DNA of 64,000 bases from Solimicrobium sp040544425 (GTDB lineage: Bacteria; Pseudomonadota; Gammaproteobacteria; Burkholderiales; Burkholderiaceae_D): the NCBI GenBank assembly GCA_040544425.1, contig JBEONO010000012.1:67808-131807 (forward strand), written 5' to 3'. Made by a program: the position numbers and the translations under genes. Of the stretch, positions 12,672 to 22,417 are shown in pieces (within the stretch, counting starts at the first letter, position 1; every line of letters begins with the position of its first letter). The notes under the pieces were generated by a model, which was given only the letters and a program-made list of their open reading frames with translations, ran no database searches and had not been told where the DNA came from.

Positions 12672-15152
12672 TTAGTCAACATCAGGCGCTGCATTTGGGT
12701 ACCAATATCTGGCAGGAGTCTGGCGATATAGCTCAGCTTCAACAACGCTCCCAAACCGCAGCGTGATGGCGCCTGCCTGGTCATTGCGTAACCGTACAAT
12801 CCCCAGATCGGCATAGCGTTGCCAGACTTCGCGCTTGGGATGTCGATAACGATTGTGATACCCAAACTGAAACAGCGCCAGCTGCGGCTTGACTGCCTTT
12901 AAAAAATTCAGGGTCGACGATGTACCACTGCCATGATGCGGTGCCAGCAGCACCGTCGAGGGCAATTTGTCTGGAGCACCGTGCACCAGCTCGTCTTCCT
13001 GAACGGCTTCTATATCCCCTGCGAGCAGGATTGAATGCGGTCCATTGCTGATTTTCAAAGTACAGGACCGGGCATTCGGTTTCCATTTATCGCTGTCGTA
13101 GACTGAAGGCGGCGGATGTAAAACCTCAAATTGCACATTATCCCAATCCCATTTTTGCCCCGTCACACATCTGAGGTGCTGACTGCGCGACGCAGCCAGC
13201 TGCACGATTGCACTGTCCGGATTCAGCGAACTGGCGACCCAATCGACGTTGACCTGCTTGAGCAGTGACATAGCCCCGCCTGAATGATCAATATCATTGT
13301 GACTGATGATCAATCCATCCAAATGGTAAATCCCGCGTGCATTCAAATACGGATAAATCACCCTGCTTCCGGCATCCGAACCAGGCGAATATGCCGGTCC
13401 TGTGTCGTATAACAATCGATGGTGAGCCGTCTCAATCAATAAGGCCATGCCTTGACCGATATCCAATGCGGTGACGGCAATCTCGCCCTGCCTGGGGTAG
13501 GTGTGAGTGTTCAGGCATAGCGGCAACCACGCGATCAGTCCGGCAAAGCGGTACGGCCATCCCCGCGGTGCCAGGCACCAGATTGTGCCGACCAGTGCGC
13601 AGATGAACATCCAGAGTCCGGGTTGCGGAGCACGCCATACTGCCCAGCTAAAATTATTCAGGTAGGCCAGGCATTGCAGCAACAGGTCAAGAATGGTATG
13701 AGTCAAATTGAACATCAGGTCACCGACCGCCCCTGGCATTGCGCAGGAAATTAACGAAAGCGGCGTCACCAGAAAACTCACGACTGGAATTGCGATGGCA
13801 TTGGCGATCGGACCAACCAGCGACACCTGATTAAACAACAGCATCGTCAATGGAACCAGACCCACTGTAATCGCATATTGAATAGTCGAAGCCTGCCGCA
13901 AGCACCCGGCCCAACCGCGTAACGTCGACCGAGGCGCAGCGCCGCGATCCACAGTCAGATTTTCCCGGCGCCCCAGACTGACATAAAAAATAAGCGCCAC
14001 TGCGCTGAACGACAGCCAGAATCCTGGCCACAGCAATGCCCACGGGTCTACCAGCAATACCAGACCCAGGGCCAACAGCAACACGTGACTGGCACCAGCT
14101 TTTCTGTCGAAAAAAGAACTCATTGACACAACGCTGATCATAATTAGTGTGCGTTGTGCCGGCACACCAAAACCGGCCAGCGCGACGTAGATCAGTGCCG
14201 CCGCCATGGCAGCCAATGCGGCAACTTTCTGCGCTGGCATCCAAAGTGGCCATTGATAGCGGGTAAACAGTGAATGGCGCCAGAAATAAAACACAATACC
14301 GGCAGCCAGGGCCGAGAGCATGGATATGTGTAGTCCAGAAATTGCAAACAGGTGACTCACACCCGTGCGTGCGAACAAGGTCCAGTCGTCTTGCGACACT
14401 GCGCTTTGATCGCCAATCACCAATGCCACAATAATTGGCGCACAGGATTGATCAGGCAAGGCGCGCAGAATCCGCTCGCGCAATTGACCGCGCAGACGCT
14501 CGATCATATTGTTGATAGTGAAAACAAAACCATTCAAGCGCTTAATGTCCGGTTCAGCCTGATTCGGTCCAACACGTTCGAGGCGGACACTGCCAGTGGC
14601 GCCTATGCCCTGCTCCAATAACCAGACTTCATAATCAAAACCGTGAGGATTGGCCAGTCCGTGTGGTCGGCGCAGACGAACCGTCAATCGCCAACGTTCA
14701 CCCGGCTGCAAGCTGGTTTCGACCCGCACCGGCGACGTCGTTTGGAAATTGGCGTCGTACCAGCCCAACAGGATTTTGCTGGGAAGTTGATTAATATTGA
14801 CGCCCGCAGTCAGCACGCGCTCAATGTGAAATTGAAACCGCTGTCCGTAATCGACTTTGACCGGCAGACTGGTAATCACACCCACCACCGCAATATCCTG
14901 CCCCTCCAGCTCAGGAGCCAGTTGCTCCGCTAAGCCATGGATTGCGATCAGACCGGCCCAGCACCAACCGATAACGACGCCACTACTTAATTTGATTGCG
15001 CTGCGCACTGACAGCAGTTCTATTGTTGACGCCACCCAGATCAACAGGCAGGCCAGAAATATTAAGGTGACGAACATTAACCACGGCATCAGACTGGCCT
15101 GCTGCTGCAACAATCCAATTCCAAATACAAAACCGGCAAGCAGGCAGCGCAT
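12672..15152 (-). CDS. comEC: ComEC/Rec2 DNA-uptake channel protein
   Basis: Inner-membrane channel that moves single-stranded DNA into the cytoplasm during natural transformation. Order of domains: N-terminal membrane segments and DUF4131 region (residues about 1-200), the multi-pass Competence domain (about 230-510, with HLFAISGLHISMLSA), and a C-terminal metallo-beta-lactamase domain with SHNDIDHSGG. The longest frame starts at 15302 inside tatD, but MRCLLAGFVFGIG at 15152, seven bases after the tatD stop, gives the normal N-terminus and about 826 aa. No frameshifts. Its presence suggests a capacity for uptake of DNA, provided pili genes exist elsewhere. Confidence 0.93.
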   Translation of the reverse strand: MRCLLAGFVFGIGLLQQQASLMPWLMFVTLIFLACLLIWVASTIELLSVRSAIKLSSGVVIGWCWAGLIAIHGLAEQLAPELEGQDIAVVGVITSLPVKVDYGQRFQFHIERVLTAGVNINQLPSKILLGWYDANFQTTSPVRVETSLQPGERWRLTVRLRRPHGLANPHGFDYEVWLLEQGIGATGSVRLERVGPNQAEPDIKRLNGFVFTINNMIERLRGQLRERILRALPDQSCAPIIVALVIGDQSAVSQDDWTLFARTGVSHLFAISGLHISMLSALAAGIVFYFWRHSLFTRYQWPLWMPAQKVAALAAMAAALIYVALAGFGVPAQRTLIMISVVSMSSFFDRKAGASHVLLLALGLVLLVDPWALLWPGFWLSFSAVALIFYVSLGRRENLTVDRGAAPRSTLRGWAGCLRQASTIQYAITVGLVPLTMLLFNQVSLVGPIANAIAIPVVSFLVTPLSLISCAMPGAVGDLMFNLTHTILDLLLQCLAYLNNFSWAVWRAPQPGLWMFICALVGTIWCLAPRGWPYRFAGLIAWLPLCLNTHTYPRQGEIAVTALDIGQGMALLIETAHHRLLYDTGPAYSPGSDAGSRVIYPYLNARGIYHLDGLIISHNDIDHSGGAMSLLKQVNVDWVASSLNPDSAIVQLAASRSQHLRCVTGQKWDWDNVQFEVLHPPPSVYDSDKWKPNARSCTLKISNGPHSILLAGDIEAVQEDELVHGAPDKLPSTVLLAPHHGSGTSSTLNFLKAVKPQLALFQFGYHNRYRHPKREVWQRYADLGIVRLRNDQAGAITLRFGSVVEAELYRQTPARYWYPNAAPDVD

Positions 15153-15159
15153 GGTGGAC

Positions 15160-15948
15160 CTAGTCCGCTTTGGACAGGCGCGGCAGCACCGCGTGGGCAT
15201 TGGCGCTGGTTGCGAGCGCCACATCATTGAAAGAAAGATCGCGCAACTGTGCCAGAGTTTGCGCGATGCGCGGCAACTGTTGTGGCGTATTCGGTTCGGC
15301 ATCGAGCCAGCTTGGTGGAATATCCGGCGAATCGGTCTCCAACACGATCGCTGATAAAGGTAAGGATGTCGCCAGTCGGCGAATTTGCAGGGCGCGGGTA
15401 TAGGTCATGGCACCGCCAAAGCCCAGTTTAAAACCCAGCTTGATCAGCATCGCGGCCTGTTGCTCACTGCCGTTAAATGCATGCGCGATTCCGCCGGGCA
15501 CCGTGATTTGACGCAAGCCCTTTAATATCTGATCGACGGAGCGCCGCACATGCAATAACACGGGCAAATCAAATTGGTGGGCAATGCGTAATTGTTCGCG
15601 ATAAAAATAGATTTGCCTGTCGCGCATTTCTGGCGTGCACAATTCCGGCACGAAAAAATCAAGGCCAATTTCACCGACTGCCACAAAACAGCGATCCGCC
15701 ATGGCGAGCTCAACCTGTTCGCGCAAAAAAATCAAATCGGCATCAGTCGCAGTCGGAACATAAAGAGGATGAATCCCCAGCGCGTAGCCACCGTAGATGC
15801 CCAGGCTGGCGACATCTGCAAAGTTGGCGCGGCACACTGCAGGTATCACCACAGCCTGTACGCCCTGTTGCTGCGCCTGCTGTGCCAGCTGCGCCCCTGC
15901 CCCATTGAACTCGGTGGCATCCAGATGGCAGTGCGTATCAATCAGCAT
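15160..15948 (-). CDS. tatD: TatD-family metal-dependent deoxyribonuclease
   Basis: A TIM-barrel amidohydrolase-like nuclease (262 aa). Metal ligands are seen in MLIDTHCHLDATEF at the N-terminus, AVGEIGLDFF, LLHVRRS, IAHAFNGS and the C-terminal LETDSPDIPP. The YjjV/TatD family removes 3'-end DNA fragments and may assist repair or quality control. It starts 9 bp after the ABC ATPase and ends 7 bp before comEC, so the three genes form one tight operon; a DNase next to a DNA-uptake channel fits handling of incoming DNA, though that link is inference. Confidence 0.92.
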   Translation of the reverse strand: MLIDTHCHLDATEFNGAGAQLAQQAQQQGVQAVVIPAVCRANFADVASLGIYGGYALGIHPLYVPTATDADLIFLREQVELAMADRCFVAVGEIGLDFFVPELCTPEMRDRQIYFYREQLRIAHQFDLPVLLHVRRSVDQILKGLRQITVPGGIAHAFNGSEQQAAMLIKLGFKLGFGGAMTYTRALQIRRLATSLPLSAIVLETDSPDIPPSWLDAEPNTPQQLPRIAQTLAQLRDLSFNDVALATSANAHAVLPRLSKAD

Positions 15949-15957
15949 GGCCGTATG

Positions 15958-17289
15958 TTATTCGGCATCCGGCAATTTCAACATACCTGTGTGGTAGTTG
16001 TACTCGTACATCTCGCCATACCGTCCCCACTCCACCGCTACTTCGAGCATTTGCTGGGCTTCTTCCGCAGTGAGGAATTCTTCCAGCAGATTGAGGAATG
16101 GTTCCTTGCGAATTTCGCCGGATTTTTCCATTTTCAGACTGTGATGAATACGCGCCGCGAGTGGCACGTTTTGCAGCAGTTGCTGGCCAAACAAATGTTT
16201 GCGGAACGCCTGGTCGGCCTGACAATAACGCTGACCGAGACTGGTTAAATGAATATCGCCGTGCTCAATGTGCACCAGGCCGATCAGGCGCAGGGCTTCA
16301 TAAACCGGGAACAGATCATCATCAGACAGTCCGGCTTCTTCGGCCAGTTTCGGCAAGTCGGCCCGACCATTGAACGGTTCATCGGCCAGCAGCTCCAGCA
16401 AACCTTCCATCTGACTGATTTCAGCCTCAGGCAAACGATAGGCCTGATTTTGCGCGCTGGTCTGACCGGCCACATCGGTATGCACCGGCGTGGTGGTCAT
16501 CTGGGTGTACACCTCGTCGATCAAGGCCCGCACTTCCGGCATTTCTTCGGAGCGATCACGCGGCAGGGAGACTTTGATTTCGGAACGGACACGACCCGGA
16601 TCGCTGGAAAATATCAGGATCCGATCCGCCATCATCACGGCTTCTTCAATATTATGCGAGACAATCAAAATCCCTTTCATGGGAGTTTTTTTGCTTTCCC
16701 ATAATTCCAGCATGTCGTTCCGCAGCGTCTCGCCAGTCAACACGTCCAGCGCTGAAAACGCTTCGTCCATCAACAGAATGTCGGGCTTCATCACCAGTGC
16801 CCGTGCAATGCCAACCCGTTGTTTCATCCCGCCTGACAGCTCGCGCGGTAACGCGCCTTCAAAACCGGCCAGACCAATCATTTCGATTGCCGCTTCAGCC
16901 TGTTCGGCTCGTTCCTCTTTGCTGATCCCCTGCGCTTCCAATCCAAGCTCGACATTTTGCTGGACGGTCAACCAGGGAAACAGTGCGAACGACTGAAAGA
17001 CCATGGCAATGCCGCGCGCAGGTCCGAACAGTTGTTGGTCGCGATATTTCACTACACCTTTATCGGCGGGCAAAAGACCGGCCATGATCCGCAATAAGGT
17101 CGACTTGCCTGAACCTGACTTGCCCAGCAACGCGACTATTTCTCCCTCCTTGAGGGTGAAATCGACACCTTCCAGGACGACGCGTTCTGATCCGTCGGCG
17201 GTCCTGAAATTTTTGCTCACACCGCTTAAATGAATTAAGGACAGCCCCTGCACGGTTGGTGCCGCCACTTCCAATATATCTTGAGTCAT
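15958..17289 (-). CDS. ABC transporter ATPase with C-terminal AAA-associated domain
   Basis: Nitrate/sulfonate/taurine-type importer ATPase. Walker A GKSGSGKST is near residue 56, the signature LSGGMKQRV near 153 and Walker B DILLMDEAFSALD just after. At 443 aa it has an extra region of about 160 residues (about 280-443) matching the AAA-associated domain that is found in a subset of these ATPases and contains winged-helix-like repeats. It follows the double permease gene by 47 bp. No periplasmic binding protein is encoded nearby, so the substrate is unknown. Confidence 0.9.
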   Translation of the reverse strand: MTQDILEVAAPTVQGLSLIHLSGVSKNFRTADGSERVVLEGVDFTLKEGEIVALLGKSGSGKSTLLRIMAGLLPADKGVVKYRDQQLFGPARGIAMVFQSFALFPWLTVQQNVELGLEAQGISKEERAEQAEAAIEMIGLAGFEGALPRELSGGMKQRVGIARALVMKPDILLMDEAFSALDVLTGETLRNDMLELWESKKTPMKGILIVSHNIEEAVMMADRILIFSSDPGRVRSEIKVSLPRDRSEEMPEVRALIDEVYTQMTTTPVHTDVAGQTSAQNQAYRLPEAEISQMEGLLELLADEPFNGRADLPKLAEEAGLSDDDLFPVYEALRLIGLVHIEHGDIHLTSLGQRYCQADQAFRKHLFGQQLLQNVPLAARIHHSLKMEKSGEIRKEPFLNLLEEFLTAEEAQQMLEVAVEWGRYGEMYEYNYHTGMLKLPDAE

Positions 17290-17336
17290 TGTTGCACCTT
17301 CATTGTTTATCTGATGTTGTTGGCTTCACTGATCAC

Positions 17337-19079
17337 TCAGAATGACATTTTTTCTTCGGCTATCGCATACAGTCTGCGCCAGATAAAACGATTACAGGCG
17401 ACGACGAAGAAACACATCACTGAAATGCCCAGGGCGACGCGTGGAAAATCGCCGGAGGCGGTGACTTCTGCAATATAACTACCCAGACCCTTGGCGGTTA
17501 AAGTATTGGGTCCCCACGACACATATTCGGAAACGATGCTGGCATTCCAGGAACCACCGGACGCGGTAATCGCACCGGTAACAAAACTTGGGAACACGGC
17601 TGGCAGCAGAAACCGTTTCCAGCGCAACCAGCCAGTCAGTCCAAAATTATCTGCCGCATAAACCAATTCAGTCGGGATGATGCTGGCACCGGCAATCACA
17701 TTAAACAAGATGTACCACTGCGTTCCAAATACCATTAGCGGCGTCAGCCAGATATCGGGATTCAAATGAAACTTGACCAGAACGATGACGACCAGCGGGA
17801 ACAAAAAATTGACCGGAAATGCTGCCATAAATTGTGCCACCGGCTGCAGTCGCTCCGAATACTTTGGGTTCAGTCCAATCTTCACACCAATCGGTACCCA
17901 GATCAATGACGCCAGGGCGATCATCACCGTAACCCGGATCAGTGTCAGGATGCCGAGCCAAAATACCCGAAGCACCTCACCCAGGCCAACCGCATGATGG
18001 ATGTAGTTGCCGATCTCCCAGATCGCAAATATCACCAGGCCGGCAATGACTGCATCGCTGACCCGTTCAAACGTTGGATTAATACGTTCCGGGCGTGCCA
18101 TGATGGAAGTGCCATCATAATTTTTCTTGAACAGCAGCAAACCACGTTCAAAGTAATTCATGGCCCGCGCAGTGATCCCCTGCACGGAATTGGTACGCCG
18201 CAACAAGGTAAGAAACCAGGACTCCTGCCCTCCCTGATCCCCGGTTTGTTCATATTTGAATTTATTTGCCCAGGCGATCAAGGGCCTGAAAAACAATTGG
18301 TCGTACATCAAAATACCAATCAACATCGCAAGGATTGCCCAACCCATGGCGATATAGTTTTCTTGATTGATGGCGTAAGAAATATACGAGCCAATGCCAG
18401 GCAGTTTGATATCGTGATTGTTGACCGTAATGGTTTCGCATGCGACCACAAAGAACCAGCCGCCTGACATGGACATCATCATATTCCACAACAATGCCGG
18501 CATTGCATAGGGTAGTTCCAGACGCCAGAAACGCTGCCAGGCCGACAGGTGAAAAATCCGCGCCGCTTCACGCAGATCAGAAGGCACCGTGCGCATCGAC
18601 TGATACATGCTGAAAGCCATGTTCCAGGCCTGCGAGGTAAAAATAGCGAAAATGGCAGCACATTCAACCCCTAACAGACTGCCGGGAAATAATGCAATGA
18701 ACGCCGTGATCACGATCGTCAGGTACCCCAAGACTGGTATGGACTGCAAAATATCCAGTGCCGGCACCATGATTTTTTCAGCCAGTCGATAACGCGCTGC
18801 CAATGCCGCAAATACAAAACTGAAAATCAAGGACAGAAATAATGCTGCCATCATTCTTAATGTGGTGCGCAGCAGGTAATAAGGTAAGTACAGGGGATCC
18901 AGCGTAATTTCCAGCGGCATCCCGACCTCATACGGCGAAGTCATTTGAGAGGCGCCAAAAGCCATGAAAAAAACTATCCCGAGGATGATCGGCATCGCCA
19001 TCCAATCCCAGCGATTGGGTTGATGGTACACAGCATTAATGCGTTGCCAGGCCTGTCCGGTAAATTGGGAGTGTTCCAT
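17337..19079 (-). CDS. Fused ABC transporter permease (two binding-protein-dependent permease domains)
   Basis: A 580-aa membrane protein with two inner-membrane permease modules in tandem. Each has about five or six hydrophobic segments and an EAA-type loop: LREAARIFHLSAWQRFWRLELP near residue 172 in the first half and AADNFGLTGWLRWKRFLLPA near residue 480 in the second. Together with the downstream ATPase it forms a two-gene importer of the NitT/TauT class in which both permease subunits are fused. No binding protein gene is adjacent, and the substrate is not known. The 172 bp in front hold no feature I can name. Confidence 0.88.
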   Translation of the reverse strand: MEHSQFTGQAWQRINAVYHQPNRWDWMAMPIILGIVFFMAFGASQMTSPYEVGMPLEITLDPLYLPYYLLRTTLRMMAALFLSLIFSFVFAALAARYRLAEKIMVPALDILQSIPVLGYLTIVITAFIALFPGSLLGVECAAIFAIFTSQAWNMAFSMYQSMRTVPSDLREAARIFHLSAWQRFWRLELPYAMPALLWNMMMSMSGGWFFVVACETITVNNHDIKLPGIGSYISYAINQENYIAMGWAILAMLIGILMYDQLFFRPLIAWANKFKYEQTGDQGGQESWFLTLLRRTNSVQGITARAMNYFERGLLLFKKNYDGTSIMARPERINPTFERVSDAVIAGLVIFAIWEIGNYIHHAVGLGEVLRVFWLGILTLIRVTVMIALASLIWVPIGVKIGLNPKYSERLQPVAQFMAAFPVNFLFPLVVIVLVKFHLNPDIWLTPLMVFGTQWYILFNVIAGASIIPTELVYAADNFGLTGWLRWKRFLLPAVFPSFVTGAITASGGSWNASIVSEYVSWGPNTLTAKGLGSYIAEVTASGDFPRVALGISVMCFFVVACNRFIWRRLYAIAEEKMSF

Positions 19080-19251
19080 GTGAATTCTTTGCGTAAGGCG
19101 ATCTGTGGGGACTACAGAGCTGGTTAGAATTGCAATGCTTTAACGAAGCGCAATTATCCACTTTTTCAACTCGTTGTGGCGCTTAAAAAAGAGAAATAAG
19201 CTGAATTTGTGTGGCTGATACTGATCAACTCTGGACGCCAGACCACCGACC

Positions 19252-20640
19252 CTACCAAATTCGCATGTGATAAGACTTCACTCTGGTTAATTGCTCGAAA
19301 CCCAAATAACTTGAAGATACGCCGCGCCCACTTTGTTTGACACCGCTCCAGGCCAGCGCCGGATCTTGATAATCGCAGCGATTCATTAACCAGGTTCCGG
19401 TTTGGACCTGTGCGCCAATCTGCATGGCGACGTCAAAATCCTGCGTGAACACCGAAGCGCTTAAGCCATAATCACAATCATTCATCAGTTCGATGGCCTG
19501 CTGGTCATCATTGACTGGCATGACCCCAAAAACCGGTCCGAAGCAATCTTCCTGCATGATCTTCATCTCGTGCGTGGCATTGGCTAAAATTTTTGGTCCC
19601 ATGTACGAGGTGTGAATATCATCCATCGGATACTTACCATGCGCGATCAAATTTGTTGCGCCCAGACTCATCGATTGTCCAACAATCTCACGCACCGTCG
19701 TTGCGGCTGCCAGTCGTACCAATGGACCCAGTGTTGTGGCCATATCCAATGGATTGCCCAGCACGTATTTTTCGGTCGCGACCACTGCGCGGTTCAGAAA
19801 TTCCTGATACCGCGACTGGTGCACGTATACGCGCTGCACGCCGCTGCATGACTGGCCCGAATTAAAGAATGCGCCCTCCACCACGGCTTCGACAGCCTTG
19901 TCGAGCTCGGCATCGGCTCTGATGTATGCCGGGTCGACCCCGCTCAATTCCAGACCGACGCCGATGCAGCGCCCCAATTCAATCTGTTCCACCATCAAAC
20001 CGCTGCTGCTGCTGCCGACAAAGCTCAAAAAATTGATTTCCGGTGCTTTCATGATCAGGCGCGTATCCGCGTGTGAAGTATGCACATATTGCAGCACACC
20101 ATCGGGCACACCGGCATCATGAAACGCTTCCACCAGCCGCTCCGAAACCAGCGGAGTCTGCGAGGAATGGCGCAACACAACGGTATTGCCGGATAACAGT
20201 GCCGTAATCAAGGTATTCACACAGGTTGCAAGAGGAAAGTTCCAGGGTGCGATGATAAATACGACACCGTGCGGTTCGCGACGCATCAGCCGATGCAAAC
20301 CGTTGACCGCTGTCGGCATGACATCAGCCAGCGCAGTTTCGGCGATCGAGATCAAATGCAGGGCGCATTCTTCGAACGTATTCACTTCATTGGGGGTAAA
20401 GCAGATCGGGCGCCCCATCTGGCGGGTAATTTCTTCAGCAATGCCGGCCTTCGATTCCATCAGAGAGGCAACGGCGTGCCGAATGTGCGCACAACGTTCC
20501 GCTACGGGGAGCTTGCTCCATTTGCGTTGCGCAAAGGTCGCTTTCGATAAAACCGCCTGAATTTCCGAACTGTTGGCGCAGCGGCGTTGCACCAGAACGC
20601 TGCCGTCTATCGGGCTAATCGTGCTGATGTCTCTAAGCAT
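19252..20640 (-). CDS. NAD(P)-dependent aldehyde dehydrogenase, succinate-semialdehyde-like
   Basis: Cytoplasmic oxidoreductase that oxidises an aldehyde to its acid. The catalytic Cys is in FFNSGQSCSGVQRVYV and the general-base Glu in GLELSGVDPAYI; the nucleotide-fold motif PWNFPLATCVNTL is present. The longest frame begins at 20724, but AAGGA seven bases before the ATG at 20640 supports a protein of 462 aa beginning MLRDISTISPIDG, the usual length. The specific aldehyde is unclear. It is divergent from the methyltransferase gene at 20792. An unrelated aldehyde dehydrogenase pseudogene is at 54774. Confidence 0.9.
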   Translation of the reverse strand: MLRDISTISPIDGSVLVQRRCANSSEIQAVLSKATFAQRKWSKLPVAERCAHIRHAVASLMESKAGIAEEITRQMGRPICFTPNEVNTFEECALHLISIAETALADVMPTAVNGLHRLMRREPHGVVFIIAPWNFPLATCVNTLITALLSGNTVVLRHSSQTPLVSERLVEAFHDAGVPDGVLQYVHTSHADTRLIMKAPEINFLSFVGSSSSGLMVEQIELGRCIGVGLELSGVDPAYIRADAELDKAVEAVVEGAFFNSGQSCSGVQRVYVHQSRYQEFLNRAVVATEKYVLGNPLDMATTLGPLVRLAAATTVREIVGQSMSLGATNLIAHGKYPMDDIHTSYMGPKILANATHEMKIMQEDCFGPVFGVMPVNDDQQAIELMNDCDYGLSASVFTQDFDVAMQIGAQVQTGTWLMNRCDYQDPALAWSGVKQSGRGVSSSYLGFEQLTRVKSYHMRIW

Positions 20641-20791
20641 ATTGTGTTCCTTGTCATTTGAAAAACAGTTTTCACAGCAAACAGCTGCCTGATTCACTGT
20701 AGGACACGGCAATTCAATTAGCAATCATTGATAGTCAGGAAGGCAGCAATAGGCTCTATAATCTAGTCCCCTTTCGTATCCTTTCCGAATA

Positions 20792-21541
20792 ATGCAAACC
20801 GGCACTCTGTATTTACTTCCCAATACGCTGGGCATAGCGCATCCGACCCAACCCTTGTTTGACGTGATCCCCGTCGAGGTGCAAAAGACCACGGCCGTGC
20901 TGACCCATTTTATTGCTGAAAATGCAAAGACCACCCGTGCTTACCTGAAACTGGTCAATGCCAATTACCGGATGGCGCTGCCGCTGCAGGAAATCCAGAT
21001 CAGTGAACTTAATGTCAATACCAAAGAATCGGAATTGGGCGGATTGCTTGCGCCGCTGTTAGCGGGTCACGATGTCGGACTGATCTCCGAAGCAGGTGTT
21101 CCGGCGGTAGCCGATCCTGGCGCAAACCTGGTACGTTTGGCGCATCAGAAAAATATTCTGGTACGACCACTGGTTGGACCTTCTTCGCTGTTGTTATCGG
21201 TGATGGCCAGTGGCCTGAACGGACAAAGCTTTGCCTTCAATGGCTATCTGCCGACCGATGCCAGCCAGCGCAGCAAACGGATACAGGAACTCGAAGCGCG
21301 CTCGCGCAAAGAAAAGCAGACGCAACTGTTTATTGAAACGCCTTATCGGAATGCGGCTTTGCTGGAAGCTTTGTGTCAGGCCTGCCAACCGACGACTCAG
21401 TTATGCGTGGCGACCGACCTGACCCTGGCGGAAGAGTCGATTCAGACCAGATCAGTCGGTCAATGGTCTGAATTGATCGCTATAGGGAAACTGCCCGAGT
21501 TTAATAAAAAGCCGACTGTGTTTTTATTTCTTGCTCAGTAA
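20792..21541 (+). CDS. SAM-dependent tetrapyrrole-type methyltransferase, RsmI-like paralogue
   Basis: A 249-aa protein of the tetrapyrrole (corrin/porphyrin) methylase fold, related to RsmI, the 16S rRNA C1402 2'-O-methyltransferase. The motif GLISEAGVPAVADPGANLV near residues 90-108 and VGPSSLLLSVMASG near 131 are typical of the COG0313 group. The N-terminus (TGTLYLLPNTLG) differs from classical RsmI (VxTPIGN), so this is likely the second, uncharacterised paralogue that many betaproteobacteria have. It stands alone on the plus strand. Confidence 0.85.
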   Translation: MQTGTLYLLPNTLGIAHPTQPLFDVIPVEVQKTTAVLTHFIAENAKTTRAYLKLVNANYRMALPLQEIQISELNVNTKESELGGLLAPLLAGHDVGLISEAGVPAVADPGANLVRLAHQKNILVRPLVGPSSLLLSVMASGLNGQSFAFNGYLPTDASQRSKRIQELEARSRKEKQTQLFIETPYRNAALLEALCQACQPTTQLCVATDLTLAEESIQTRSVGQWSELIAIGKLPEFNKKPTVFLFLAQ

Positions 21542-21593
21542 ATACTTCGATGGTTTACCGTTCGCACGTTAGAGCTGAAAGCTGGGACTGGCC

Positions 21594-21626
21594 TTGCCGT
21601 TTTTTTTGCATTACGTATAATACGTA
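21594..21626 (+). promoter_or_regulatory. Promoter with palindromic operator of the antitoxin-toxin operon
   Basis: TTGCCG (21594-21599) and TATAAT (21616-21621) are 16 bp apart. The -10 box sits inside the palindrome TACGTA-TAA-TACGTA (21612-21626), 29 bp before the antitoxin start. Phd/YefM antitoxins repress their own operons by binding palindromes over the -10 region, so this is a convincing autoregulatory operator. Confidence 0.75.
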
Positions 21627-21654
21627 TCATTACACAAATTACAGAGGTGAACTA

Positions 21655-21912
21655 ATGCAAACAATTAGTGCCACAGACTTGGCAAGAAATACTCGTCAAA
21701 TTCTCGATAGGGTCGTAAGCCAGGGCGAATCGATTGCAGTTGAACGCAACAACACGATGGTGGCCAAGATTGTGCCACCAGAGACGACAATGACTGCTGT
21801 TCAGGCGCTGTCCGGCCTCACGTTACCAATACTGACCCTGGCACAGGCAAAATCCTGGCTCAAAGACAGCCGGGGCGAATTCGATCAAACGGTTCGCAAT
21901 CCATGGGAGTAA
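21655..21912 (+). CDS. Phd/YefM-family antitoxin (vapB-like)
   Basis: An 85-aa antitoxin that should bind and neutralise the PIN toxin and repress its own promoter. MQTISATDLARNTRQILD is the N-terminal DNA-binding segment and SIAVERNNTMVAKIVP the strand that follows, as in Phd/YefM proteins; the C-terminal part (about 45-85) is the toxin-binding region. The start at 21655 has AGAGGTGA just before it; the longer frame starting at 21550 would include the promoter. The stop overlaps the toxin start by 10 bp, so translation is coupled. Confidence 0.88.
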   Translation: MQTISATDLARNTRQILDRVVSQGESIAVERNNTMVAKIVPPETTMTAVQALSGLTLPILTLAQAKSWLKDSRGEFDQTVRNPWE

Positions 21913-22340
21913 TTTTTGACAGCTGCATATGGGTTGGACTTGCGTCTGGCCAAATTGATCAGGTTACTGTCACTGATGCCGCTGGTGATGCTGCGATTTT
22001 CACGTCAGTGATTACGCTGGGTGAATTGAACTTTGGAATAGAAGCGTGTACCAATCCCAGTGAACGCGCGCTGCGCGCGGCATATTTCCGACAAATCGAA
22101 GGTAGACCCGTTCTGGAAATTTCAAAGCACACCGCCGCAGCATTCGGCATTTTAGCCGCCGCAGTCAAGCATGCGGGACGATCCCCCAGACCTCGCTACA
22201 ACGACCTTTGGATTGCAGCGCAGGCAATCGAACATGGATATGTTTTGCTTACACTCAACGGCAATGACTTCAAAGAACTGCCGGGCCTGCAAATTCTGAC
22301 ACTAGTGCCGAATCCAAAGTCAAAAAGCAAATCAAAGTAA
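21903..22340 (+). CDS. PIN-domain ribonuclease toxin (VapC-like)
   Basis: A 145-aa type II toxin, expected to cut RNA with a Mg-dependent PIN active site. The acidic residues are visible: Asp in FDSCIWV (residue 6), Glu in LGELNFGIEA (about 42), Asp in RYNDLWIAAQA (about 101) and Asp in TLNGNDFKEL (about 119). It ends in a Lys/Ser tail. It overlaps the antitoxin by 10 bp. The pair sits between housekeeping genes (the methyltransferase and ybiT) with no mobile element around it. Confidence 0.9.
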   Translation: MGVIFDSCIWVGLASGQIDQVTVTDAAGDAAIFTSVITLGELNFGIEACTNPSERALRAAYFRQIEGRPVLEISKHTAAAFGILAAAVKHAGRSPRPRYNDLWIAAQAIEHGYVLLTLNGNDFKELPGLQILTLVPNPKSKSKSK

Positions 22341-22417
22341 ATAAGTCTTGATCTGCCTCTTAATTTAGTACGGACCCAATATCCAAACCTCAACTAAGGC
22401 CCTTGCAAATTAATGCT

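Noticed and set aside
15153..15302. Longer ComEC start inside tatD
   Set aside because: These 50 codons are an out-of-frame reading of tatD and lack the hydrophobic start of ComEC.
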